From: CAVQOB01 sp963714325
GTDB taxonomy: Bacteria > Pseudomonadota > Alphaproteobacteria > Rhizobiales > Hyphomicrobiaceae
Reading direction: 5' to 3'
Length of the DNA stretch: 64,000 nucleotides
Assembly (NCBI GenBank): GCA_963714325.1
Contig: CAVQOB010000035.1
Span: forward strand, 349,607 to 413,606
Every line of letters begins with the position of its first letter. Within the stretch, counting starts at the first letter, position 1. The notes beneath the pieces were generated by a model that was not told where the DNA came from, searched no databases, and saw only the letters and a program-made list of their open reading frames with translations. Positions 49,567-58,454 of the stretch are shown piece by piece. Position numbers and translations under genes: made by a program.

Positions 49567-49887
49567 ATCGTTCTCCAACCGCGCCGCGTTGGCGGCCTCG
49601 GGATTCATATCGTGGACCCAGTTGCTTTTGCTAGTCCGGACTGGCCGGGATCGCAAGGTTGCCGGTCACATATACGTAAACAAGGTTCAAGTCCACCTCA
49701 CCGGTGGCCGGGGCGTTTCTGTCGCAGACTATGGAAAACGAACGAGAAAACGGCGGCAAGACCGACGCAAAGCCCCGCGGCCCCGATCGACAGCGTATTG
49801 TCCTAGAGCAGCGCCATCCCGTAGGCTAATATGGAGAAAACCCAGGCGTATGACGCCAAGAAGGGTCAAACGGGGAGACACCATTCC
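49567..49887. other. Divergent region between the acyl carrier protein and fadD
   Basis: 321 bases with no gene supported. It contains the 10-bp palindrome AGTCCGGACT near 49636 and an AT-rich TATACGTAAACAAGG segment near 49672. Promoters for both divergent genes are likely here. In-frame ATG at 49831 of the longer fadD frame has a weaker start context. Confidence 0.4.
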
Positions 49888-51618
49888 ATGAGCACCGCAC
49901 CATCGGCCGCGCGCGAGCCTGCCGTCAGCACTGCAGGCTATCCCTGGCTCGCCCATTATCCGAAAAATGTGCAATGGAATCAAACGTTCGAGCCCGCACC
50001 CGTTTTCCGGTTGCTGGACGATACGGCCGCCAAATTCGGCCAAAAGACGTGCACCAACTTCCTCGGCCGAGAGACCAGCTATGCGACCGTCGCGCAACTG
50101 GTGAACCGGGCGGCTGCCGGCCTGCAGACTTTGGGCGTCAAAAAGGACACGAAGGTCGGGCTTTTCCTCCCGAACAGCTTAACGTTCATCGTCTACTATT
50201 ATGCGATCCTGAAGGCCGGCGGAGTGGTGGTTAACTACAATCCGCTCTACACGATCGACGAGTTGACGCACCAGGTGAAGGATAGCGAGACCGAGATCAT
50301 GGTCACGCTCGACCTCAAGCTGCTGTTCGACAAAGTTGAAGCGCTTCTTTCAGCCGGAACGTTGACCAAAGCCATCGTCGCGTCCTTCCCGGCGCTGCTG
50401 CCCGGCACCAAGTCGACCCTGTTTAAACTTTTCAAAAGCAAAGAACTGGCGCGTGTCGCGAACTCGCCTGTTGCAAAGCAAATCTATCTTGAAGCTGACG
50501 TTCTGGCGGGAAGTGCTTCGCCCGTACCGATCGCGATCGATGCCGTCGAAGACATTGCCGTGTTGCAATATACCGGTGGCACGACCGGCACCCCGAAAGG
50601 CGCAATGCTGACGCACGCCAACGTCTACATCAACACCCAGCAAGCGCTGGCCTGGACACCCGATCTCGTCCGCGGCGGCGAACGCGTGCTCGGCGCGCTG
50701 CCGTTCTTCCACGTCTTCGCCATGACCGGCGTGATGAACTTCGGCATCGCCATCGGCGCCGAGATCATCATCATGCCGCGCTTCGTGCTGAACGACGCCA
50801 TGGCCCTGATTTCGAAAACACGCCCGACGGTGATGCCGGGCGTGCCGACCATCTTCAATGCGATGATGAACCACCCCAAGCTCAAGAGCTACAATCTTTC
50901 CTCGCTCAAGTTCTGTCTTTCCGGCGGCGCGCCGCTGCCCGTCGAGGTCAAGCGCGGCTTCGAAGCCCTAACCGGATGTAAGGTGGTTGAGGCCTACGGT
51001 CTCTCCGAGACATCGCCGGCCGTCACAATCAACCCGATAGAGGGCCCGGTCAAGGAAGGCTCGATTGGCCAGCCGATCCCGGCGACGATCGTATCGCTGC
51101 GCGATCTCGCCGATCCGACACTGGAAGTACGCCAAGGCGAGAAGGGCGAGATCTGCATCAAGGGCCCGCAAGTCATGAAGGGCTATTGGAAAAAACCAGC
51201 CGAAACCGCCGGCCAGTTCGTCGGTGACTTCCTTCGCACCGGCGATGTCGGCATCATGGATCCGGAGGGATTCATCTTCATTGTCGACCGCATCAAGGAT
51301 CTGATCATCTGCTCGGGCTACAATGTTTACCCCCGTCGCATCGAAGAGGCGCTCTACGAACACCCTGCAGTCGAGGAAGTCACGGTCATCGGCATCAAGG
51401 ACAGCTATCGTGGCGAGGCGCCGAAAGCGTTCGTCAAGCTGCGCGCTGGCGTCACGGCGACCAAGGAAGATCTGATGAAGCACTTGGAAGTGAAAATCTC
51501 CAAGATCGAATTGCCGGCCGAAATCGAGTTCCGCGATGCGCTGCCGAAGACGATGATCGGCAAACTCTCGAAGAAGGAGTTGAAGGCCGAGGAAGAGCAG
51601 CGCCAGAAGAAAGCTTGA
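49888..51618 (+). CDS. fadD: Long-chain fatty acid-CoA ligase FadD, second copy
   Basis: 576-residue acyl-CoA synthetase of the FadD type. ATG 49888 follows GGGGAG by 12 bases. Phosphate motif YTGGTTGTPKGAMLTHANV, middle motif EAYGLSETSPAVTINP, hinge DRIKDLIICSGYNVYPRRIEEALYEHPAV and catalytic Lys in LPKTMIGKLSKKEL. Differs from the other ligase in substrate-pocket stretches, so the two may prefer different chain lengths. It is followed by a MerR regulator, and the downstream beta-oxidation operon on the other strand completes the pathway. Confidence 0.94.
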   Translation: MSTAPSAAREPAVSTAGYPWLAHYPKNVQWNQTFEPAPVFRLLDDTAAKFGQKTCTNFLGRETSYATVAQLVNRAAAGLQTLGVKKDTKVGLFLPNSLTFIVYYYAILKAGGVVVNYNPLYTIDELTHQVKDSETEIMVTLDLKLLFDKVEALLSAGTLTKAIVASFPALLPGTKSTLFKLFKSKELARVANSPVAKQIYLEADVLAGSASPVPIAIDAVEDIAVLQYTGGTTGTPKGAMLTHANVYINTQQALAWTPDLVRGGERVLGALPFFHVFAMTGVMNFGIAIGAEIIIMPRFVLNDAMALISKTRPTVMPGVPTIFNAMMNHPKLKSYNLSSLKFCLSGGAPLPVEVKRGFEALTGCKVVEAYGLSETSPAVTINPIEGPVKEGSIGQPIPATIVSLRDLADPTLEVRQGEKGEICIKGPQVMKGYWKKPAETAGQFVGDFLRTGDVGIMDPEGFIFIVDRIKDLIICSGYNVYPRRIEEALYEHPAVEEVTVIGIKDSYRGEAPKAFVKLRAGVTATKEDLMKHLEVKISKIELPAEIEFRDALPKTMIGKLSKKELKAEEEQRQKKA

Positions 51619-51692
51619 CAACGCAGCTGTCAAAGCAGCTGCAGGCTAGGCATTCGAATCCTTGCAACATTACGCCAGAAAAATCCCGACCC

Positions 51693-52130
51693 ATGCGCCG
51701 CCCAAAGCTCTCTCCAAAGGCGACGCCTCCGGCCGCCGACACCAGCACTGCCGATCGCGTATACGCTATCGGGGAACTCGCGCGAGAATTGGGCATCACC
51801 ACCCGAACGATACGCTTCTATGAGCAGAAAGGCTTGATCCAGCCAGCGCGCAAGGGGTCGGCACGCACCTATTCACGCCGCGATCGCGCACGCATGCGGC
51901 TGATCCTGCGCGGCAAAAACCTCGGCTTCAGTCTGGAAGATATCGCTGAATATCTGGAGCTGTATGACAGCGATCCGGGCCACGTCGCCCAAACACGATT
52001 ACTGTTCGAAAAGATCACCGCTGCCATCGCCGACCTCCAGACCAAGAGAGCCGACATCGACCGATCGCTAAAGGAATTGAATGACATCGCCAGGGAGTGC
52101 GAGCATCATCTTACAAGGATCAAAAGCTGA
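51693..52130 (+). CDS. MerR family transcriptional regulator (LiuR-like)
   Basis: 145-residue MerR-type regulator. The winged helix YAIGELARELGITTRTIRFYEQKGLIQP is canonical; the dimerisation helix FEKITAAIADLQTKRADIDRSLKELNDI follows. No cysteine cluster for metals, so it is of the metabolite type. LiuR-like MerR proteins control branched-chain and fatty acid degradation in proteobacteria. The palindrome TTGACGTTAACGTCAA ahead of the fadE operon (61040) is of the kind these proteins bind. ATG 51693; a TTG at 51615 overlapping the fadD stop is in frame but adds an unsupported extension. The metallophosphoesterase gene begins at its stop codon (1-base overlap). Confidence 0.82.
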   Translation: MRRPKLSPKATPPAADTSTADRVYAIGELARELGITTRTIRFYEQKGLIQPARKGSARTYSRRDRARMRLILRGKNLGFSLEDIAEYLELYDSDPGHVAQTRLLFEKITAAIADLQTKRADIDRSLKELNDIARECEHHLTRIKS

Positions 52131-52864
52131 TGCGACTGGCTGTCATCGCCGACATCCATGGCAATTTACTCGCGCTGGAGGCGGTCCTCGCTGACATCCA
52201 AGCGCGAGGGGTGGACCAAGCCGTCGATCTCGGCGATTGCGTCTCGGGGCCGCTTTGGCCGCGCGAGACGGGCGACCTGCTCGAGACACTGAAGCTGCCA
52301 ACCGTGCGTGGTAATCATGATCGCCAGCTCTGCGAAACGCCGCGCGCGTTGATGGGGCCATCCGACGGCTACGCCTTCGACCAGATGACAACGGCTGCGC
52401 GCGAGCGCCTCGGACGTTTGCCGCAGACAGTGCTGCTGGAACAGAGCATCCTGTGTTTTCACGCGACGCCAATGTCCGACGTGTCTTATCTTTTGGAGAC
52501 CATTACGAGCGGCCATCTGATGCTTGCGCCGTCTTCCGAGATTACAAACCGACTCGGCACGGCGCGGGCGCCACTGATGCTGTGTGGGCATTCGCATCAA
52601 CCGCGGGTCGTGCGCGGGCCGGAAGCGACGCAAATCGTCAATCCGGGTTCAGTTGGGTGTCCGGCCTATAGCGATGGCGATCACGTCAGCGAGGCCGGCA
52701 GTCCACACGCGCGTTACGCGATGGCGACGCGTGACAAGTCCGGCGCATGGTCGGTCGCACTCATCTCAGTTGCCTACGACTGGGGCCGTGCTTCGCGGCG
52801 CGCAATTGACAACGGCCGACCCGACTGGGCTCATGCGCTGGCGACCGGGTTTATGCCGGCGTAA
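52130..52864 (+). CDS. Metallophosphoesterase (YfcE/MJ0936-like)
   Basis: 244-residue calcineurin-like phosphoesterase. Metal-binding motifs in order: DIHGN (RLAVIADIHGNLLAL), GD (VDLGDCVSG), GNHD (TVRGNHDRQ), CFHATP near residue 105, and GHSHQPR. These five blocks are the complete dimetal site. It hydrolyses phosphodiesters or phosphomonoesters; the substrate is unknown. Translation is coupled to the MerR gene (TGATG). Convergent with the permuted ATP-grasp gene. Intact full-length frame. Confidence 0.87.
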   Translation: MRLAVIADIHGNLLALEAVLADIQARGVDQAVDLGDCVSGPLWPRETGDLLETLKLPTVRGNHDRQLCETPRALMGPSDGYAFDQMTTAARERLGRLPQTVLLEQSILCFHATPMSDVSYLLETITSGHLMLAPSSEITNRLGTARAPLMLCGHSHQPRVVRGPEATQIVNPGSVGCPAYSDGDHVSEAGSPHARYAMATRDKSGAWSVALISVAYDWGRASRRAIDNGRPDWAHALATGFMPA

Positions 52865-52873
52865 GGCCGAGCA

Positions 52874-54166
52874 TCATGGTCGGGGATGAGGATGCGTGCC
52901 ATCGCCTACAAAGACCGGCGCGAACCCGCCACCTGGTGTTCGGAAGTTGGTCGTCTGGCCCTGATAGAGCCGAGCGGCGATCAACTGCACATTGCCATCG
53001 TAGGTATAGTTCCGCAGATCAACCTTCATGCTAAGAATTTGACCCTCGCGCGCAACCACTCGCGCGCTTGGTGGCACAATCCGTTGCGCGACATAATTGC
53101 CAGCGAGGATCTCAGCCCAGACTTTGCGTGTGATCTTGTCGCCACGATACGCGGCCTTGCTGCCAAAGCCCGCATCGGGTTTGAAGAAAAGGCTGTTGCG
53201 TCGCGCCCATAGATCATCAGCAGCAGAGGCGCTGACGACTTCGGTCCGAGGAACCCCGGTGAGCAGCGTCGCAATCAACGCCTCATCGACACCCCACGTC
53301 CGCAATGTCGTCGCGTCGGTCAAAGCTGCGAGGTTGCGCTTGTTGGCGAACAGCGCATGTGCGCGCGGATGCGGGCTCAACACACAAGTACCGCTCAGGT
53401 AAGCACTTTTGAGATTTTGGTTTTGTGGACCCGCGAGCGCGAAATCCGTGAGACGATTGTAGACAAAATCGATTGCCATCGTGCCATGCCATAGCGCGCC
53501 GTCTCGATAAACCAACGCTTCGGGCGCGGCGATGATGGCCTGCAAGCCGTGCGCCTCGAATAGCCGTTGGAAAAGCACGAACTCGGGATAAAGGTATTGC
53601 GCCTGCGGTTTGTCATCGACGATCGCGATCGTACGCAAGGCCTGCGTCCGGCCATGCCGCTGCCATTCGCGCGTCACATTGGACATGAATGTCTTCAGCA
53701 GCGTGTCGACATTGAACTGCGCGAGGCCCGACGCCCCCATTTCGGTGCAACAGGCCTTTTGAGCCTGCAGCAGATAAGCATTGATCAACGCGCCACCGGC
53801 ATTGGTGTTGATCTCGATGAGCTGCGGACCATTGGCGCCGAGATGGAAATCGTAGCCCATGAACAGCCCGACGGGACCGGCCACGAACTGCGCAATGTCA
53901 GGCGCGTCAATCATGACCGCCGCCTGATAGGCGGGCAGCATCACGACCGCCTCGATCGCCTTGATGATCGCTTGCATTCGCGCAGCGTGCGCGGACGACA
54001 GAAAGAGTGGTTGGGCTGACAGCAGATGCGGATGCGTAACCGCGAGGTCGCGACAAAACTGCGCGTTGCCGACGACCTCCTCTGCAGCTTTGCACAGCGC
54101 ATCGAGATCCAACGTCACGCACGTGCAGTCGGCATTGAGATGCTCGATCGACATCGCTTCGACCAT
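52874..54166 (-). CDS. ATP-grasp-like protein, apparently circularly permuted
   Basis: 430-residue protein from ATG 54166, with AGGGG 7 bases upstream. Two halves of an ATP-grasp fold are visible in reversed order: the metal-binding segment IEINTNAGG (residues 117-125), normally late in the chain, precedes the glycine-rich ATP loop FFKPDAGFGSKAAYRG (about 327-342) and VDLRNYTYDGNVQLIAARLYQG. That order is the mark of circularly permuted ATP-grasp proteins. The fold catalyses ATP-dependent ligation of a carboxylate to an amine or similar nucleophile. Substrate unknown. It lies 10 bases after fadI and is thus the last gene of the fadE operon, which links it to fatty-acid degradation by context. 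Confidence 0.7.
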   Translation of the reverse strand: MVEAMSIEHLNADCTCVTLDLDALCKAAEEVVGNAQFCRDLAVTHPHLLSAQPLFLSSAHAARMQAIIKAIEAVVMLPAYQAAVMIDAPDIAQFVAGPVGLFMGYDFHLGANGPQLIEINTNAGGALINAYLLQAQKACCTEMGASGLAQFNVDTLLKTFMSNVTREWQRHGRTQALRTIAIVDDKPQAQYLYPEFVLFQRLFEAHGLQAIIAAPEALVYRDGALWHGTMAIDFVYNRLTDFALAGPQNQNLKSAYLSGTCVLSPHPRAHALFANKRNLAALTDATTLRTWGVDEALIATLLTGVPRTEVVSASAADDLWARRNSLFFKPDAGFGSKAAYRGDKITRKVWAEILAGNYVAQRIVPPSARVVAREGQILSMKVDLRNYTYDGNVQLIAARLYQGQTTNFRTPGGGFAPVFVGDGTHPHPRP

Positions 54167-54176
54167 GGCGCCGCCC

Positions 54177-55484
54177 CTACTCCGCAGCAACCGCCATCCG
54201 CTCAACCTTGGTGCCTTCGAGGATGGCAGCAACGCCCATACCGCCAGCGGTGCAGACTGAGATCAAGCCGCGGCCACCGTTGACGTGCAGCAACTTGGCG
54301 AGGTTGGCGACAATGCGTGCGCCTGTCGCGGCAAAGGGATGGCCGAATGCCAATGACGATCCCTTGACGTTTAGTTTGGCGCGATCAATCGACCCGAGGG
54401 GCGCATCTCGGCCGAGATACTCTTTGCAGTAGGCGGGATCTTCCCAGGCGCGCAGTGTCGCGAGCACCTGCGCTGCGAAGGCCTCATGGATTTCGTAGAA
54501 ATCGAAATCCTGAAGTTTCAGCCCGGCGCGATCCAGCATCTTTGAGACCGCTATGGTTGGCGCCATCAGCAGACCTTCGCCCGCGACAAAATCGTTGGCG
54601 GAGGTCTGGTAGTAGGTGAGGTAAGCCAGCACTGGCAGGCCACGCTTGGCCGCCCACTCCTCGGACGCCAGCAGCACGGCGGCAGCGCCATCCGTCAGCG
54701 GCGTCGAGTTGGCAGCAGTCATCGTGCCTGCAGCCGACTTATCGAAGGCCGGCTTGAGGGTGGCGAGCTTCTCGAGTTGGATATCCTCGCGCATGTTGTT
54801 GTCGCGGAAGACGCCGGCGCACGGCACGATCAGATCATCCATCCACCCCGACTTGTAAGCGGCTGCCGCCTTGGTGTGGCTTTCAAAAGCCAATTGATCC
54901 TGGTCGGCGCGCGTAATTTTCCAGTCCTTGGCCATGATCTCGCAGTGGTTGCCCATCGCGAGGCCGGTACGCGGTTCGCTGACGGAGGGCGGCTGCGGCG
55001 CGAGTTCGCTCGGCGAAAAGCCTTTGAAGGCACCGAACTTCTGGCCGAACGACTTGGCTTGGCCGACTTGCACCAGACGCGTTGCAAGCTTTTTGGAAAT
55101 GACAATCGGCGGGTCGGAGGTCGTATCCGAACCCATGGCGATCCCACTATCGATGGCGCCGGCGGCAATTTTTGCGCCAATCATCATGGCCGCTTGCAGA
55201 GAAGTCCCGCAAGCCTGTTGCAGCGTGATGCCCGGCGTCGAGGGTGCGAGCTTGGTTGAGAGCACAGCTTCACGCGCGAGATTCCAATCCTTGGAATGCG
55301 ACACGACTGCACCGCCGATGACTTCATCGATGTGCGCGCCCTTCAACCGATATTTTTCAACGAGGCCGTTGAGCGTCGCCGTCAGCATGTCGAGATTGGA
55401 CTGATCGGCATAGAGCGTGTTCGAGCGGCAGAACGGGATGCGCGTTCCACCGACGATGGCGACTTTGCGGAGCGTTTGGGACAT
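54177..55484 (-). CDS. fadI: Acetyl-CoA C-acyltransferase (thiolase) FadI
   Basis: 435-residue thiolase of the FadI type. The nucleophilic Cys lies in LQQACGTSLQAAMM, and the second Cys in LISVCTAGGMGVA, with the His in GHPFAATGARI and the GTP-like motif FYEIHEAFAAQV. It cleaves 3-ketoacyl-CoA to acetyl-CoA in beta-oxidation. Follows the DUF1772 gene and precedes the ATP-grasp gene in one operon. Full length. Its N-terminus RKVAIVGGTRIPFCRSNT is the family start. Confidence 0.95.
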   Translation of the reverse strand: MSQTLRKVAIVGGTRIPFCRSNTLYADQSNLDMLTATLNGLVEKYRLKGAHIDEVIGGAVVSHSKDWNLAREAVLSTKLAPSTPGITLQQACGTSLQAAMMIGAKIAAGAIDSGIAMGSDTTSDPPIVISKKLATRLVQVGQAKSFGQKFGAFKGFSPSELAPQPPSVSEPRTGLAMGNHCEIMAKDWKITRADQDQLAFESHTKAAAAYKSGWMDDLIVPCAGVFRDNNMREDIQLEKLATLKPAFDKSAAGTMTAANSTPLTDGAAAVLLASEEWAAKRGLPVLAYLTYYQTSANDFVAGEGLLMAPTIAVSKMLDRAGLKLQDFDFYEIHEAFAAQVLATLRAWEDPAYCKEYLGRDAPLGSIDRAKLNVKGSSLAFGHPFAATGARIVANLAKLLHVNGGRGLISVCTAGGMGVAAILEGTKVERMAVAAE

Positions 55485-55528
55485 TGTGAGTATTCCTTGT
55501 CAGAGTTTTTGAAGGCGGTCACAGGTCG

Positions 55529-55957
55529 TCAGTGCAATGCCCACAGGTAGACCAAAGTCGCTGCAGCGCCGAGCGCAGTTCTGACGGCATGGAGGCGTCC
55601 CCAAGATTCCAGCAGCGCACGTGAAGCAGGACCGGCGTCAGCCTCGGCGATGGCCTTGAGCTTGTGATTGGTCGGCATGATGCCGAGGAGTGTATAGGGC
55701 CAGTTTGCAAGGATCAGACATGCGCCTAGCACCCAGCGCCAGTCTGAACTCATCCACGCTGCAATAAAGCCGAACCCCGCCGACGCAACTGCAAGGCTAC
55801 CTTGCAGTGTGTAGCCTGCATCATAACTCGGTTTCCATTGCCGCAGAAGGTTCCGGTCATCGAGGCCGAGACGCGCGGGATGTTCGGCAAAATTGATGTA
55901 GAAGGCGGCACCGGCGAACGCCGCAGCGAGAATAAGTGCAATCTGACCTGTCAACAT
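55529..55957 (-). CDS. DUF1772 domain membrane protein
   Basis: 142-residue membrane protein with four helices (IALILAAAFAGAAFYINFA, LQGSLAVASAGFGFIAAWM, WVLGACLILANWPYTLLGI and the last RTALGAAATLVYLWAL). DUF1772 relatives include anthrone-oxygenase-like proteins; the conserved NWPYT and LLGIMPTNHKL motifs are clear. ATG 55957 has GGAG 8 bases upstream. It is interleaved between fadB/J and fadI. Function in beta-oxidation unknown. Confidence 0.8.
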   Translation of the reverse strand: MLTGQIALILAAAFAGAAFYINFAEHPARLGLDDRNLLRQWKPSYDAGYTLQGSLAVASAGFGFIAAWMSSDWRWVLGACLILANWPYTLLGIMPTNHKLKAIAEADAGPASRALLESWGRLHAVRTALGAAATLVYLWALH

Positions 55958-55999
55958 GGATTGGCTCCGGTTTGCCTGAAATTCAGCGCAAGCCAATCC

Positions 56000-58000
56000 T
56001 CACTCCGCCGCCGCAGCCTTTGGGAACGGTGTCACGTTGGTCTTGGGCTCGCTCGCCTTGAAGTGCAGCGGTCCGCCGCGGAAGGGCGCGAAGCCCGTGC
56101 CGAAGATGACGCCGGCGTCGACCAGATCGGCATTGGCGACGATGCCGTCGTCGCGGGCCTTCTCGCATTCCCGGATCAACGGATCGACCAATTCGCGGCC
56201 AAGTTTTTCAAGCTCGGCCTTGTCCCATTTACCCTCAGTGCGGTCGGGCTTGCCGTCCTTCCAGACGTAGAACCCTTCGCCGGACTTCTTGCCGACCTTG
56301 CCGGCTTTGACGAGCGTGTCGAGTTTTGAGCCATCGGCTGAGTTGCCAAGGATCCGGCCGACATGGGCGCAGACGTCGAGGCCGACGGTATCAGCCAATT
56401 CGATTGGCCCCATCGGCATGCCGAACACGCGGGCGGCCTCGTCGATCTTTTCTTTGGCGACGCCCAATTCAACGCGCTTCATGGCGGCCATCATGTAGGG
56501 CGCCAGCACGCGATTGACGAGGAACCCCGGGCAGCTCTTGACGATTAGCGGGAATTTGTCGATGGCTGCGACGAATGCGCAGCCCTTCCTGACTTCGTCA
56601 TCACGGCTGGTCGCGCCCTTGATGACTTCGACTAAGGGCATTTGCGCGACGGGATTGAAGAAGTGGATGCCGATCAAGCGGCCGGGGTCGGCGAGCGGCT
56701 TGGCGATCTCCTCGATCATGATTGATGAGGTGTTCGAGGCCATGATGGCCGTGGGTTTGAGTTTCGTTTCGAGTTCCTTGAACAGCGCCTGCTTGACCTC
56801 GAGCCGTTCGACGATGGCTTCGATAACGACGTCGGCACGCGCGATCCCGGCGCCGGCTTGATCGGCGATGAGGCGGGCTTTCGCGGCGTCCTTTTGCGCA
56901 CGCGTCTTGAACTTGCGACCGAACAGCTTGGCTTGCGCCGCGATCCCCTTCTCGATGACGTCAGGTTTGAGATCCTGCAGCGTCACTTCCATGCCCGACG
57001 CGACGCACCACCCCGCGATATCCGCACCCATGGTGCCGGCGCCGATGACGTGCACGCGCAGTGGCTTCCAGGCGATATCCTTCGGCGCCTGCGCCTTCAG
57101 CATCTCCGAAAGCTTGAAGACGCGGCGCAGACTGCGCGAGGTTTCCGACACCATCAGCGGCGCGAAGCCAATCGGCTCGGCGGCCTTCATGCCCTCGTAA
57201 CTGCCGCCGTGCTTCTCGAAGAGATCAATCAGCCGGAACGGCGCGGGATAATGATCTTCGCGTGCCTTCTTCAGCGTCTCCGTCCGCATCTTCTCGGCCA
57301 GGAACCCGCGCGCTGGCCACTGCGAGAGCATTTTTTTCCACCCGCCCACCGGTTTTGATCGGCGCTTACGCTCGATCGCTTTGCGCGCCGCCCAGCGCAG
57401 ATTACCGGGCGACGCGACCAGTTCGTCGATCAGGCCCATGCCGCGCGCGGCACTGGCACGGATCATACTGCCGGAGAGCATCATTGGCATCGCCGCCATC
57501 GCACCGGCCTGGCGGATCGAGCGCGCGGTGCCGTTGAACCCTGGGTAGATGCCGAGCTTGACCTCGGGGAAGCCGATGCGCGTTGCGTCGTCGCGCGTGG
57601 CGATCCGCCAGTGGCAGGCAAGCGCCAACTCAAGCCCACCGCCGAGGCAGGAACCGTGCATGCCACAGACGACGGGCACCGTCATCCGCTCGATCCGATT
57701 CAACATCGCGTTCACCGGCTTCAGCGCGTCGAGCACCACCTGCTCGCTGGTCAATTGCTCGAACTCGCGGATGTCGGCGCCGACGATGAACCCCTTTTCC
57801 TTGCCGGAGAGGATGGCGAGACCAGCGATGCTCTTATCCTTGGCCCCGGCTTCGACGCGATCGACGATCGCCATCAGTTCTTCGATGGCGCGGCGGCCGA
57901 GCGAATTCTGGCTCTCCCCTTCGCGATCGAAGATCGCCCAGGCAATGCCTTCATTGTCGATCGAAAATTTCCAGTCTTTCAGCGCGGCAAGATCGGTCAT
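56000..58000 (-). CDS. fadJ: Bifunctional enoyl-CoA hydratase / 3-hydroxyacyl-CoA dehydrogenase (FadB/FadJ)
   Basis: 666-residue fatty oxidation complex alpha subunit. ATG 58000 has GGAGCTAC upstream. The enoyl-CoA hydratase half has FIVGADIREF and HGSCLGGGLELALACHWRIA (oxyanion hole); the dehydrogenase half has the NAD motif VHVIGAGTMGADIAGW and GIHFFNPVAQMPLVEVIKG. The catalytic His/Glu of the second half lie in these motifs. Together with fadI and fadE it completes one beta-oxidation cycle. It precedes DUF1772. Full length. Confidence 0.93.
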   Translation of the reverse strand: MTDLAALKDWKFSIDNEGIAWAIFDREGESQNSLGRRAIEELMAIVDRVEAGAKDKSIAGLAILSGKEKGFIVGADIREFEQLTSEQVVLDALKPVNAMLNRIERMTVPVVCGMHGSCLGGGLELALACHWRIATRDDATRIGFPEVKLGIYPGFNGTARSIRQAGAMAAMPMMLSGSMIRASAARGMGLIDELVASPGNLRWAARKAIERKRRSKPVGGWKKMLSQWPARGFLAEKMRTETLKKAREDHYPAPFRLIDLFEKHGGSYEGMKAAEPIGFAPLMVSETSRSLRRVFKLSEMLKAQAPKDIAWKPLRVHVIGAGTMGADIAGWCVASGMEVTLQDLKPDVIEKGIAAQAKLFGRKFKTRAQKDAAKARLIADQAGAGIARADVVIEAIVERLEVKQALFKELETKLKPTAIMASNTSSIMIEEIAKPLADPGRLIGIHFFNPVAQMPLVEVIKGATSRDDEVRKGCAFVAAIDKFPLIVKSCPGFLVNRVLAPYMMAAMKRVELGVAKEKIDEAARVFGMPMGPIELADTVGLDVCAHVGRILGNSADGSKLDTLVKAGKVGKKSGEGFYVWKDGKPDRTEGKWDKAELEKLGRELVDPLIRECEKARDDGIVANADLVDAGVIFGTGFAPFRGGPLHFKASEPKTNVTPFPKAAAAE

Positions 58001-58052
58001 GGGGGTAGCTCCGATAGGCATTGTGAAACGCTGTTATAACAGGTCGTCACGT

Positions 58053-58445
58053 TCAAACGGCGCGCTGTGTCCGCTGTTCGAGGAACACAAGCAGAGGCGG
58101 AAAAATCAACTCAATGGCCAATAGTCCCAGTACTTGGGCTGGTGGCGCGCCATGGAGAGCAAATCCAAGCACCCGCGCACACCCTCCAACAAAAACCGCG
58201 GCCGCTACAATTTGGAACACCAACCTGTAGCGCGCGGGATCACTGAGGTACAGCAGGAGTAACGCTCCGTATCCCATAAAGCTCGCCCCATAAAACCGAT
58301 CCTGGCTATCGAGAACGATCTTGCCGATCGCGCTGTCGGACGTCGCGGCACCCAGATGCGGCACTGTCGCGATGCCGAAGAGGCCATGCAATGCTCCAAC
58401 CAAAATCGCAATGAGTGCAGTAATGCGAACCAAAGCAGCCTCCAT
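58053..58445 (-). CDS. DUF4345 domain membrane protein
   Basis: 130-residue protein with four hydrophobic helices (LVRITALIAILVGALHGLFGI, FMGYGALLLLYL, LVFQIVAAAVFVGGCARVLGF, VLGLLAIELIFPPLLVFLEQ), matching DUF4345. Begins 9 bases after the fadE stop and lies 52 bases before fadB/J, so it is part of the operon. No defined function in the family. Confidence 0.8.
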   Translation of the reverse strand: MEAALVRITALIAILVGALHGLFGIATVPHLGAATSDSAIGKIVLDSQDRFYGASFMGYGALLLLYLSDPARYRLVFQIVAAAVFVGGCARVLGFALHGAPPAQVLGLLAIELIFPPLLVFLEQRTQRAV

Positions 58446-58454
58446 GGTATTGCC

